Position numbers and translations under genes: made by a program. Shown piece after piece: positions 50,077 through 62,063 of a stretch of DNA of 64,000 bases (the stretch's first letter is position 1; each line of letters opens with the position of its first letter). Source of the DNA: Amaranthus tricolor. Its lineage: Eukaryota; Streptophyta; Magnoliopsida; Caryophyllales; Amaranthaceae. Where the stretch lies: NCBI RefSeq assembly GCF_026212465.1, contig NC_080058.1, forward strand, positions 2,869,501-2,933,500, written 5' to 3'. Below the pieces are notes generated by a model, which saw only the letters and a list, made by a program, of their open reading frames with translations, was not told the origin of the DNA and ran no database searches.

Positions 50077-53000
50077 ATGGAAAATGTGGGTGAAGCTGAT
50101 GGAGTTATCTCAAAAATGGAAGAGTATGAAATATTAGAACAGATTGGTAGGGGTGCATTTGGAACAGCATATCTTGTTCAACATAAATTGGAGAGTAAGA
50201 AAAAGTAAGACTTCTTGTAACGTCAGCGGATTCGCTAATTTGCTTCTCAGTCGCGAATTGAAAAAGTGAATTAGGTGTCGAATTATGTTCGTACATTGCA
50301 GGTATGTGTTGAAGAAGATCAGATTGGCTAAGCAGACTGAAAGATTTAAGAGAACTGCTCATCAAGAGGTTAAAACTTTCTAAAGTGCTTTCTCTGCTGG
50401 TAATTTATTTCTTAATTGCATTGTTAAGCTTGAAATGTCCTTTGACTTTTGTAGATGAACATAATAGCAAAGCTGAACAATCCTTATGTAGTGGCATATA
50501 AAGATGCATGGGTGGAAAAGGTAATTATTTTTTAACTTGTAATCCAATGATCAGCTTTAGCTTTTGGTTGAATTAGTCTCTTGATATGATATTAAAAGTC
50601 AACGTGGTAAAAGGTTAGAGTTCTAAATCTCATTTCTAGTGAATATTTAAAATTAGTTATATGGTGGGTTTATAATGTATTACATTCACACTTATAATCT
50701 TAAAAGCTCTCGTGAGAGGGTGTGTAAGAGTATGTATCATATTCTGAGCTTTCAACTATCGACTTAAATTTTTAATTCTCGAATCTTCTAGAAAATCAAT
50801 GACATTAGAATAATGAAATATTGTTAATATCTAACCCGAAAATCCCTTGTTCAATATGAAATTACTTAAATTTAGAGTTTTCGATTTGGATATGTGGTGT
50901 TTGTTTCAATCTTTGAACTATTATAAGAAGGTTTTATTTGATTGTCTATATACAGGAATGTTATGTGTGTATTGTGACAAGCTACTGTGAAGGAGGAGAC
51001 ATGTAAGTTAGAACTATATTCCTGAACATATAAAATATAAAGCATTTTTTTAGTCTCAAACAAAACAATCATATAAACAATTTTAAGCTGGTATGATGTT
51101 TCAGGGCTGAAACAATCAAGAAATCTAGAGGGACATATTTTCCAGAAGAGGTAAACCAGAACATATTATAGTAATTACATTAACTTTAGAAAATCAAATA
51201 TTTATTCTAATCAAATGTAATTTTCAACAGAAACTCTGTAAATGGTTGGCTCAGCTTCTCTTAGCCTTGGATTATCTTCATTCGAATCGCGTATTACACA
51301 GAGATATAAAGGTTAATTAAATCGTCTTAAATTGTTGATTGAGTAGGTTTAATCTACATGTATCATCAACCTAACATGATTTTTGTTGCATTTCATTTTC
51401 AGTGTTCCAACATATTTCTTACCAAAGATCACGATATCAGGCTAGGTGAGTCGATGAGTCGATGAATTGTTGTGCATTTTCGTTGCTAGTTTTCGAGCCA
51501 TTTCATGAGTTTTGACATCATTTTTTTTCTGATTATGGTGTGAATTTCTTAACAGGTGACTTTGGCCTTGCTAAATTGCTGAGTAAAGATGATCTTGCAT
51601 TTTCGGTACTAAAATGAACATAGCCTCGTCCTTTTATTTGTCTTCCCTATGGTGTGTTCTAGATCTATACTCGAGTCGAGGGTCTCATTGGCTGTAAGCT
51701 CCTTATCATTTTTGATAAGGGTATGATTTGCTGTCATCCAACCTTTCTCAAATCTTGATCATAATTTTATGAGAGAATGTAGCATGGTTTGATGATGATC
51801 ATGGAGGAATATATAGAATTTTAATTCTAACTTAAACTACATGTTGCAGATTGTAGGCAGTCCAAATTATATGTGCCCTGAACTTCTTGCTGAATTGCCC
51901 TATGGCTACAAGTCGGATATATGGTCGTTAGGCTGTTGTATGTTCGAAATTGCCGCACACCAACCTGCATTTCGAGCACCAGTAAGTCACACCTAAAAAA
52001 TCATAATCCGCAGACAAATTTACTCGCTATATTGAGATTTAACTAACATAAACCCGAACTGAAAACCAGGACATGGCAGGGCTAGTAAACAAAATAAATC
52101 GGTCTACTATATCCCCGCTCCCAACAATCTATTCTCCGACATTGTAAGTGATGTATCATTCAACATGATTGTATTTACAATGAACCGAAAACCCATGTTT
52201 TCACATCATATTTACTGATAAACGCAGATTGTATTGATAATATGCAGGAAACGTTTGATCAAGACGATGCTTAGAAAGAACCCGGAACATAGACCAACAG
52301 TAAATAGCTCATATTAGCGTGTTTTTTGGTGTTGTTATGAACTTCTAATGAAAAAACGAAGCCTAATTACTATTATTTTTTTGTCATATAAATAGGCTGC
52401 AGAGTTGTTAAGAGATCCTCACTTACAACCATACCTTGCTCAGTGCCACACATCTCCCATTTACCTACCAGTGAAATCTGAAGTTGCAAACAAAACTAAG
52501 CCAAATGTTCCTCGCTTCACTAGCAGACAGAGCATAGCCAAGGTTGGAAAGCCAACAAAACCACCAAGCGGTATTCCTAGAATCGCTCGAGTACCCAAGA
52601 AACCACTTAGTAAGGCGGCTTCCTCTTCTCATGATTCACAAGAAACTAAAGTCGAGACCAAAAGGGTCGATCCAACAAGTTGTTCAGACCGAATATCCAA
52701 AGCCGAGGAAGGCCTAAGAGTCATTACCAATTACATTGAACAAATCAAAGATGCTGAATTAACAAAAAGTTTCTTCAACATGTTAAGTTCGTATCACAAG
52801 TATGATCAACATTCCGAGACTGAAAAACTGGCTATCGAGTATCTTACTCAAATACTAGAAAAACTACAGGGAGTTTCTGACAAAACCGAGGACAAAGAAT
52901 CAATCATGAGAGCTAGTTGTTTAACTGCATTACAAGAGGAAGTAGTCAAGGCTGAGACGAGTACACATCTCGAGCAAAGAGCAGAAGCACTAGAGTCACT

Positions 53001-53157
53001 CCTTGAGCTATGTGCTCGTTTGCTCAAGCAGGAAAGGTTTGATGAACTCGCAGGGATACTAAAGCCGTTTGGTGAAGAACCGGTCTCATCTAGAGAAACC
53101 GCTATTTGGCTCACCAAAGGACTGATGACTGCAGGAAAACAGGATGTGGGACCTTAG
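50077..53157 (+). CDS. NEK5: NIMA-related protein kinase, NEK5-like
   Basis: Twelve GT-AG exons join in frame: 50077-50204, 50302-50368, 50455-50520, 50956-51002, 51105-51150, 51231-51311, 51403-51445, 51556-51605, 51850-51981, 52070-52143, 52248-52299 and 52396-53157, giving 515 residues. The kinase domain spans about residues 17-270: glycine loop IGRGAFG (23-29), VLKK lysine K47, catalytic HRDIKCSN (D143), DFG (D161) and CPE (185-187). The tail is basic and Pro/Ser-rich, then helical. It ends with the conserved block [18 protein letters not shown] and [11 protein letters not shown], which I know from NEK5-type plant proteins and not from NEK1-3. From family knowledge, plant NEKs phosphorylate Ser/Thr and act with microtubules in directional growth. 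No lesions were seen. NEK6 is less likely because its tail is far longer. Confidence 0.93.
50548..50790 (+). mobile_element. Decayed TRIM in NEK5 intron 3
   Basis: ATCAGCTTTAGCTTTTGGTTGAATTAG plus TCTCTTGATA at the left and TGTAAGAGTATGTATCATAT at the right (about 50725) match the LTRs of the TRIMs at 29435 and 59207. GAGAGGGTG precedes the right LTR, as in the 59207 copy. The left LTR is truncated at its start. Confidence 0.65.
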
Positions 53158-54007
53158 CAACATTCCTGAACACACCCCCCCCCCCCCCCCCCCCCACACA
53201 CACACACCCAAAGTGTTATTCACAATCTTGATTCTTGACTGTTATCTTCCATTTTGCTGTTGATTTTGCAAGTTAACCCAATGATACTACTACTATAAGC
53301 CTATGTGTTGTGCATTTGCAATATTGATTTTTGGTATATATAAAATTATCAGTTTCAAATGAGCTTGTCATATTATTTTCCCTATCAGCGTAAAGTTGGT
53401 ATCATTTGTATTTTTATAACAATTTAAAGGAAAAAGATTCAGAATTTAAGCAACAGATTAGTCAGAACTCTACTCCCTTGCATTAAAAGTAAGATTTTAA
53501 TACCACTCACCAAATATTATACCTATACATCCTCATCCACACCTATCAGGAATCGGGGCCAGACCACCAGGCCATTAAACAAGAAGCCAACAAGAATGAA
53601 GTCATCCCAAGCCTAAGTACTCATCCACAACGGTATTGTGAGCCCTTCAAATACTAGTTTCAAATCGATAACCTGATCAATCGCTAGAGATCAATTCTTG
53701 GTATCTTTGAAACATAAAAACTTCTGCATGAAGTTTTAAAAAAAATCCCCAACAACAACACATTCCAAAATATCATGAAATAGTTCTGTATCATGTAAAA
53801 AGAAGGAACACCGAGTCAAGTTAGATTAAACAGGAAAGTATACTTGTTTCAAAAATGAGGCAAGTCTAAATGCCATACACGACTTCAAGTTTATAAGCTC
53901 AAGCGAATTACATTATTAGTACATGCTACCACTAATTTGTCTACATTGGGTCTGTATGATTTAGAACCTTGTTCTATATAGCACAGCTTAAAAAGAGAAC
54001 AGCAGAG
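53158..54007. other. Convergent 3' flanks of NEK5 and the PRELI gene
   Basis: About 850 bases between two stop codons facing each other. It includes a run of about 22 C followed by CACACACACA (53176-53208) just 20 bases after the NEK5 stop. No gene is seen. Confidence 0.7.
53176..53208. repeat. Poly(C) tract with (CA)n
   Basis: A long C homopolymer followed by CA repeats in the NEK5 3' UTR, unusual in such AT-rich DNA. Its exact length is likely to be poorly determined by sequencing. Confidence 0.85.
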
Positions 54008-54565
54008 TTAGATGGAAATATTACGAGATTCAGCTTCAAGATACTTGCACATTCTTTCCATAACCTCCCTACCCTTGGCACTGTTCTGTAAAAACTTTTC
54101 AACACATCGCTGTTCCACCTTTTCAGCCATAGAAGCAAGGGCAGAAATCGGCTTTATCTTGATGCTAGTCTCTTGTCTGCAAAGTGTCCATGCAGAAGGA
54201 TTGTCAGGATGTGGATCATACCGAATTTTCTCCTCAACTTCAATAAACTTCTGCATGCTAACATTCCGAGTAGCAAGTTGCATTGAACGTGTTTGAGCAT
54301 CAACAACTGTAGATTCGACACAGTGACATATATCTTGGCCAACCATCTTGCGTATAAACCATGGTCCTGGAGCATGGATAGTGATTGCTCTAGTGGTGTA
54401 AAGCTTTCCGGTTTCAGGTTCAAGCTTCTTATTCAATGTGTCGACTTCAAGGATGTGAGAGAGGGTGCGTTTGTTCTCTGGATCCACAAACTTGCGCCAA
54501 GATGCAGATGTCACTCTCCCCCATGGGTGCTTGTAGACATGTTCTTGTTTATAGGCCTTAACCAT
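54008..54565 (-). CDS. PRELI/MSF1 domain protein, mitochondrial lipid-transfer type
   Basis: One coding exon on the minus strand, ATG at 54565 to TAA at 54008-54010, encodes 185 residues. The start follows directly after a 3' splice site (exon begins at 54572), so the 5' leader is split. The PRELI/MSF1 fold covers nearly the whole chain. Family marks include the N-terminal HPWGRVTSASWRKF, ENKRTLSHILEVD, HAPGPWF, and VESTVVD before the RYDPHPDNPSAW segment. The tail is a charged helix, CRQETSIKIK through EKVEQRCVEKFLQNSAKGRE. From family knowledge (yeast Ups, human PRELID) such proteins carry phospholipids across the mitochondrial intermembrane space. The Arabidopsis counterpart is a small MSF1-like protein of the same length. 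No lesions were seen. Confidence 0.92.
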   Translation of the reverse strand: MVKAYKQEHVYKHPWGRVTSASWRKFVDPENKRTLSHILEVDTLNKKLEPETGKLYTTRAITIHAPGPWFIRKMVGQDICHCVESTVVDAQTRSMQLATRNVSMQKFIEVEEKIRYDPHPDNPSAWTLCRQETSIKIKPISALASMAEKVEQRCVEKFLQNSAKGREVMERMCKYLEAESRNISI

Positions 54566-54572
54566 CAAGCCA

Positions 54573-55794
54573 CTGCAAGCATATAACTATAATAACTTAA
54601 TAAGCAAGTTTTCAACATATTTTGTAGTATTTTCCTTCTTAATTCCTCATCTTCCCAAGTTGTTGGTCAAAACAACTACATACGAGACAAAAAAAATCAC
54701 TTAAACAGAACATGAGAGCAACACAGCTTTTAAATGCTACAAATAACTAAGGAATCACAACAAAATTTTCAGCCTAATTGACTAACTGAAACTTATAATA
54801 GTAGCAAGGTTGGTCATGTCTATAAAACAAGACTTGCAGTCTAAAATAGGATCATATATGCTTACTGACTCACAACTAAATACTACTCTAATGTACTACC
54901 TCAAAAACTAAACAATCTTGATTAGCTGATACACGAAAATACTCAAATAAAGCAAAATAACATCCCATTCATCCTCTCTTCACCCTCGGGTAATCTTTCA
55001 TCAATGAAAGCATAGTGTATCTGTAGCCTAACAAATTAACTTGATTTCTTATCACCTAAAAATTGTGAATCAAAACACAAATTTTAGGCTAAATTGACAA
55101 ACTAGAGGGCAGATTGCCAATTCTATAGCGAGTTAGGTAACACTGAAGCACTGAACCATGCTAATCAAACCATAACATTTTACAGAATAAGTTCAGCTCA
55201 GGTAACTAGGTAAACACCCTCCCAATTTTCTTTTCTTTCTACACCTTACTTTATCATTTTAGCTCGGATCATATTTCAGAAGCTAAAAACAAACATATTT
55301 CACACAATGCTAGCTCCAAATTCAAGCATTATAACCAATCAAAAATACTTCATCAAAAGACCAATCTCATCTCATATATAGTCAGCTCCAAAATCAATAA
55401 TCATACTTCAGTTTAAATCACAATGTAAATGAACTTCCAAATACCCATTAAACAATATCCAACACAACAATTTTTGTCAATACTCTTCACACCTCATATG
55501 ACTTTATAAAGATAAACATAATGAAAGTCAACTATCTAATCTAAACCTAATTAAAACTGATTTTTCGATCCATCGCAGCATCAGACGAAAATCAAAAACC
55601 TAATTCTCAAATGCACTTAATGGAGATAACAATTCCGAAATATGAGCAAAAATCATTGAAATCAAAAGATCACAATGCACGATTAGCTATGCCAATCTAA
55701 TATTAGGTCTGCTAAATGAAAAGTATGTCGTTTTGAAGCTTATGAAAGGCTAGAAGTAATAATTCATTCAAAAGAGGAAATTAAAGATACTAAC
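54573..55794 (-). other. 5' UTR intron of the PRELI gene
   Basis: The acceptor CAG precedes the exon start at 54572. A plausible donor (AAG then GTTAGT on the minus strand) ends at 55794. The implied non-coding first exon is 55795 to about 55870. The 1.2-kb intron shows no other gene or element with readable ends. Confidence 0.65.
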
Positions 55795-55879
55795 CTTATC
55801 AAATTGAAAGAAGAATTGTGATTGGCAAATTGTGTTTTCCTGCACTGTTGAATTATGTTATGCGGTCCCAATACGAAAT

Positions 55880-57285
55880 GAAAGTAACCATGAATCTAGA
55901 TTCTTCGGCAATAGCCGCCAGTGGTTAATGCGAGGAAGGAGGCTTTTTAAAAAGTAAAATATAGAAAGATTTCTAGTGGATAATCATTAAATTGGCATTT
56001 AGCATAATATGAATTAAAAGTGGATTAAATAAGTTTGATATATGAGAAGATAATTCCTTATACTTAAATATAAATGAGTACTAAAGAAAGAATATGAATT
56101 GCAATAAAATTAAAAATATAGAAAATTTGAAATCAAAATGAAATTATAGAAAATATATAAGATAGAGAATTACATAAAAATAATTACTCCTTTTATTCTT
56201 ATGAATATAAGTAGATGATAAATATGAGTGGTTAAGATGGAGAAAGAAATAAGTTTGTGAATGAGATTTAAAGAAAAAAAATGGAGTCGTGCAAAATAAG
56301 TGGTAAAATTAAAATGAAAAGAGGTGTAAATTGAGATGGACAAAAAGAGTACAAATTATTTCATCTATTCCTTTTTATTCTTTTCATATTCCATAAAGGA
56401 GCATTTGACAAAAAGAAATTGAGGTTGTAAATTGGGACTTCGAGGTGGGAATACAAAGAGTTTCTTATTTATTTAAGAACATGAAAATTTGAAAAGGTTA
56501 AGCAATGGACTTAGGAAGAGTAGGGATGACAACGATTTAGATTTGGACTGAATCCAAATAAACTTGAATCCATAAACTTTTTCTGAGGGAGGACTCTTAT
56601 TCAGACTCATATAGATCTAAATTGAATTTAAACTAATTTTCGCAAATTTAATTAAATTTGCTTTGTATTGTGATGACGATAGTCACTAGTCGCTTTTGCA
56701 CTAGAACACCTTCATATTATTTTTTTATGATCGGAGTTTTTTTAATGTTTTTATAATCTTTAATTCCAAAGTGTTTTGAATTTGCACCACAAGACAGAAA
56801 AAATCACACATGTATACTTAATATGTCAAATTATGGAGCTGTGAGTTGGGATTAACACATGATGTGCAAGGTTATGGAGCTGCCTCGTGTAGGCAGAAAT
56901 GTGGAAGGCTTAAAATAGGTTGAGTCGTTTGAATGATCCAAGTTTGTTGGTCAATTGCAACACCTTACTTACCTACTATCTAACAATACTGTAAGGAATT
57001 GACCAAGTACCAAATCCAAGATGCAACTTATAAAATACTAGGATTTAGGACACAGCATTTTGGTGTATAGAACTGTTGATCAAATATTTTAAGTTGAGCA
57101 GTACTACTCATTATTAAAATTACTTATTTTGGTAAATGCAAGCTTCTGACTTACAAGTATTTATTAAGTGAAGTTTTGGCTATACTATTAAGAGTAAGTT
57201 AACATTCCATTCTTCAGACTTATTGCTAATGATATATCTGTTGATACTGTTTTCCAATTCTTTTCAAAACTGTCACAATTTCATG

Positions 57286-57355
<70 letters not shown>

Positions 57356-59201
57356 TTATTTTGTCTTGGTGGTAGAGCTCTCAGCTGAGCTATAGGGCTT
57401 ACTGACATTAAGTGATCATAATGATGTACTCTATTTAGCATATAATAAAATACTTCAATGTGTTTGAGATGTTAAGAAGTACTTGACATGTTAAGAAATA
57501 TTTATACTCATCAAGGTTCTTTGATTTTGGGTCACATTTTTCACATGCCAAGAATCACCTATAATTAGGATAGTCTTCAAACTTTTTAGATCTGAATGAA
57601 GTTAAAATATGAGTTTTTTTTAGTACGAACGAGCGTGTACATTTTTTGAAGTGATAATGATAAACAACTAATTTATTTCAATTAACTAAGTACTAATTTA
57701 CTTAACTAATCTAATTAAAGAACAAAAAACAACAAATTAAGTATAACGTTATTCAGTTAACTAGATTCAATTGATATCAATGAAAAAATCAAACAATAGT
57801 CACATAATAACTCAAAATTAATAATTAAAATACAAGTACTCATTATCAAGGTAATAAATCATCATTAAATATAAAAACAAATTGACATTTATACGAAGAT
57901 TTGCATGTGCTGCTCTTCTAGGTAAATATATTATTTTTTAAATTTTTTAATTGAATTTTTAAATATATAAAAAATTTTGGATCCTCAAAATAACGAGGCC
58001 TAAACCGTGGTTCATGTGGTTGAGCGGGCCTTGCCTGTAATACTTGGTTATGATTCTGGGGCGTAACTGATTTTAGATCATCTATAACAGTTGAGAAATA
58101 TTGAAATACAAGTTAATATGAGCATAAATGTGAAGTCAAATTTTAAGGAGGTTCTTTTCACTCTGATCAAGGTGTTTATATGATAATTTATATGGCTTTT
58201 TTAGTAAAATCTTAATATGTGGTCTGTGATTTATAAATTTGTAGATTGCTTGAAACAAGACAATGTCATGCACATGTCCTGCAGATCAGATATTCTACTT
58301 GTTTAGTAATTACTAATTAGTAGTAATTAATACTCTATTAAATCTCTGTTTCCCATATGTTGTATCGATATTGACAAGCTCCTACCATTTTCATGGGATT
58401 GTCGATGAGGTTAACATTTGTTTAATCAAGCTTCCTCAACCTAATTGTGGATTACTAATTAATTAATTATCATTTACTATATGCTTATGTTAGGATGATT
58501 TATCTCACATTGACAAATTAAAAATGGTGTACACACTTTATAATTAAGCTATTGGAGATCTTGTTCCCTTTGCCATATGATTTTGGAGTGATATATATCT
58601 ATTTGATTTATAAAATGCGTGTGGCTCGTATTTTCCCCGATAATATGTTAGAATTCACAGTAAATCAAACTCAATTTAACAGCTTACATTTAAATGTAAA
58701 CTACGTACCATTGCTGTGATTTTGTTAAATAAATGAGTTATCGTTTTCTCTAAGTTGCTGTGTCTTGAAATGTAAACTAAATGGATGCTCTATTAAAGCA
58801 CGAGCTGCTCACGTGCAAGTCGACATAATGCTCGGAAGTTGAGAAACCACAATTCTTAAACGGTAATCAAGACACACCGAAATGGTTAACGTTGCTTCAT
58901 CTAAATTGATTTATCCAAGATTATATTGCTGCACATGGCCATTGTTGCAGCTGGATATATACACTACTTGTTAATTTCTCAGTGGAATTTTGCAGAAATC
59001 CATAGGTTTAATTTCTCCTAGATTGATCAAGTAATCATTGCAACACTTCTTTCTCAGCGAGCTGCTGATGTAGAGGAATGTTTTATATTACCAAGTAATT
59101 ACAACATTTTGATATCATGAACTTCACTAGGGAAATTTGATACTCATGAACAGCCGTTTTATCTTAAATTCAACGTACGTTAATTCTTGAATCGCCTAAT
59201 A
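55880..59201. other. AT-rich intergenic DNA
   Basis: No gene is recognised. A Stowaway-like relic lies at about 56186-56358 (left CTCCTTTTATTCTTATG, right ATGGACAAAAAGAGTAC). A short segment at 57995-58075 (GTGGTTCATGTGGTTGAGCG) looks SINE-like, but I could not define it. Confidence 0.45.
57291..57350. repeat. (AT)n microsatellite, 60 bp
   Basis: Uninterrupted AT dinucleotide run. Confidence 0.95.
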
Positions 59202-59206
59202 ATGAT

Positions 59207-59477
59207 TGTAGAGTATATAATATATTCTGCGGCCTCAACCATCAATTTAAACTTATGATTGAGTTAGTTCCTTGACATGATATCAGAAGCCAATATGACA
59301 AGATGTCACGGGTTTGAATCTCAACCACCTCTCATTTAAAGGGAAATATTCAGCACTTGTGTGCATCCACACTTCTAGCCCAATGGGCCTTCGTATGAGA
59401 GGGTGTGTTAGAGTATATAATATATCCTGAGGTCTTAATCATCAGCTTAAGTTTTTGCTTGAGTTGGTTCCTTGACA
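59207..59477 (+). mobile_element. Complete TRIM mini-LTR retrotransposon
   Basis: Direct repeats 59207-59277 (71 bp) and 59406-59477 (72 bp), about 80% identical by eye, start TGTAGAG/TGTTAGAG and end TTGACA. The primer-binding-like site TGATATCAGAAGCC follows the first repeat at once. The purine tract GAGAGGGTG abuts the second. The 5-bp duplication ATGAT is exact (59202-59206 and 59478-59482). The 128-bp interior is non-coding, so it must have been moved by proteins from another element. Confidence 0.9.
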
Positions 59478-59482
59478 ATGAT

Positions 59483-60644
59483 ATCAAAACCATACTGATA
59501 ATATTATAAGTTTGACTGTACAAACCAAAACAAATAAATTAGCATAAAAAATACCATCGTTGATAAATTACACTTTATTAATTCGACCATATGTTTCCGG
59601 CTTGGCATAGTGGTATTATTTCAGTTTTCCTTACATGCTAAAAAATTACTTTTTATCTTTTTACAATTGTGTATTAATATTGTACATATAATTGTTTGTA
59701 CATATTAGTAGCATGCATGATTAGCGTTCTTTCTGACCTGATGATGAGTTAGTACATTCAACATAGATACAGGCATATAGCTATATACATGTAAAAGTTA
59801 CGAACAATTATCACACTACACAGATACGTTTGGAATTGTGACAACTATTAAGCCATGAAAAAAAGATATTCAGTGTTTGCAACGGAAGAATATATGGTCA
59901 TTAGAAAATAAATACAGATGATAAAATGGTAAATGGTTACAAATATTGATGAAATTGTGACAAAGGGAGTTCATATCTATACTACATTGCTTTTGTTTTT
60001 ACTTTTTTGAAATATGATATTAGCGATGAAATTGTGACAAAAATGTGTCGTTGTTAGCGATTGAGTTGTAACAAACAAAAAATGTCGTTGGTTCATTGTT
60101 AATTACAAAGTTCTCTTTGCTTTTTGCTTAGCCCTTTTCTTCTCTCAACTTGTGTATAAAAAAGTGAAAATAATTAAGAAAAGGGTCACAAACTATAAAA
60201 CTTTGTTTGCAATAACAAACAAATTAAATAATGATGATGTTTAGAAAAATAGCTTATTGAGCCATTTCAATTTATTTTGAAACAAATAAATCATACTTGA
60301 ATGTTTAAAATATCTAATACTAGTATTTGGTAAATTAGCAATTACATCATAATAAAAATATACTAAAGATATAAACAATCAAAAGCTTGCCTAAATAAAA
60401 TGACAAACCTTGCCAACAATAAATGTAAAACAATAAATAGCTAGCTCTTTTCGCCCTTCTTCTAATAAGTTGTAATCTAGGAATTTAAAAGAAAGTGAAT
60501 AAAATAAGTTAGACTCGAAAAGGCCAAAAGGTTAAGAGAACCCAAGGACGATGAAGATGTAGACATAAGCTGAAATCCTTTAACAATACCTTCATTTCTT
60601 TGCACATACTTTTGTTTGAAGCTCTCAAACACATGATCACAAAT
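59483..60644. other. AT-rich intergenic DNA upstream of the copia element
   Basis: A few imperfect repeats of GAAATTGTGACAAA lie between 59930 and 60045. No gene was recognised. Confidence 0.4.
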
Positions 60645-60854
60645 TGTTATTATGAAAGTTTGTGTGGTGATTAGTGTGACTTAATGTCCATAATTATGTG
60701 TTAATATGTTGTGTTTTAAGAAGGGGTAAAATGGTAATTTCGGACATATGATATAAGTTTTAAAGGAAGAAGTCTCATTTGGAGATAGAAGAGAAATCCG
60801 AGTCGGCTTTCCCCTTGGCCAAAGGGAAGTCGACTCGGCTTTATGTGCTGGATG

Positions 60855-61557
60855 TAGGGATGGCAATGGGTCGGACTCGACTCGGATTATACATACTCTG
60901 ACTTTGCTCCGGATAATATTTGGACTTTTTTTTTTCAGTCCACCTCCACTCGCAGTCGGATTATGCATACTCCAAATTTGCCCCGACTCGGACTCTCGGA
61001 CCTCCAACGGAGTCGGATTTTTGGCAAACTTTATCGTTGTGATATTGTACTGATGATTTTAAAGCATACAAAATCAACAAAGTATATTTTTCAAATACAA
61101 TTTAACAAAAAAATATGTACTTTAAATTCAAGTTTAACAAGAAAAATAGTCCTACTACAATAATTTAACAAAATTTTCTCGCATTTTGATTTGGCGTATT
61201 TTATTTCTCTTGATCTGATTTGTCGTATTTTGATTGATTATACTAAATATAAAAACCAAGTAGTTTTTCAAAATCGAAAATTACAATTACTATGAGAGAG
61301 ATCTTGAATTAGTCACATCTAGATTTTTAAAGGAAACAAAATATTGGGGTAAAAGTCAAATTCAAAGTTGGATTTCCTTCAGGGTCGGAGTCAGGTCAGA
61401 GTGTCAAATTTTTAATAAGGTCCAACTCCGGTCCGTCTCTAACTCGGACTTGGATCGTAAAGTCGGAGTCGTATAACTTTTCCTCGGACTCAAATCGGAT
61501 TATTTTTCTCGGATCGAGTTGGACTAAGGTTGGATTCGAACTGAATTGCCATCCCTT
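60855..61557. mobile_element. Non-autonomous hAT element nested in the copia LTR
   Basis: The ends TAGGGATGGCAA and TTGCCATCCCTT are inverted repeats with a mismatch at the outermost position. The flanks are GCTGGATG (60847-60854) and GTTGGATG (61558-61565), an 8-bp duplication with one mismatch. Subterminal clusters of CGGACTCG/CGGAGTC occupy both ends. No transposase frame lies in the 703 bp. Confidence 0.85.
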
Positions 61558-61636
61558 GTTGGATGGCTTTTCTTGTTCTGTTTTCGGTTTTCTTGTTTTG
61601 CCTTCAGATCATTTGTAAGTGTTAGACACTATAAAC

Positions 61637-61644
61637 TATAAATA
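61637..61644 (+). promoter_or_regulatory. TATA box of the copia LTR
   Basis: TATAAATA stands about 350 bases before the LTR end, followed by CT-rich leader sequence. Confidence 0.55.
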
Positions 61645-61999
61645 GGGCTAAACACATAGTTTTCTTACATTGCTTTCATTTCCTTATTCTCTCTCTACAT
61701 ACTTCACTCTCTACTCTATATTCTCTTCTTCCTCAATTGTAACCATCATCAATTGTACATCTCCATTGGAAAACTTGTTAAAGAAGTAATAAGACATCTA
61801 GGCTAGGACACTGGACGTAGCCCAATTAGAGGTGAACCACTTAAATCTTGGTGTGCTTTTGATTGTGTTCTTATTTGCTTGTTAATTGTTGTTCTTGGTT
61901 TGCACATATCCATATTCAGTTTTTTTAGGTGTTTGTGTAAGGAGTGCTCTTGAGATCAAGCCTTTGATCCTTGGGCTTATAGTGGGTAATTAGTTCAAT

Positions 62000-62011
62000 T
62001 AGTATCAGAGC
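62000..62011 (+). other. Primer-binding site of the copia element
   Basis: TAGTATCAGAGC differs by one base from the usual TGGTATCAGAGC match to initiator tRNA-Met. It lies 2 bases after the LTR end. Confidence 0.8.
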
Positions 62012-62063
62012 AAGGGTTCTTAAAGGTTGTTTTAGAGGTTTCTTGATTGATCTTGCACAACAA

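Larger units (their letters stand above)
60645..61997 (+). repeat. 5' LTR of the copia element, split by a nested hAT element
   Basis: It starts TGTTATTATG and ends TTCA, with ATTAGTATCAGAGC next. Removing the nested element and one duplication leaves about 642 bp, a normal copia LTR size. TATAAATA at 61637-61644 is the likely promoter. The start is the least certain point, because the 3' LTR is not in the window for comparison. Confidence 0.7.

Noticed and set aside
57995..58075. SINE starting near GTGGTTCATGTGGTTGAGCG
   Set aside because: The second box is weak and no ends or duplication are visible.
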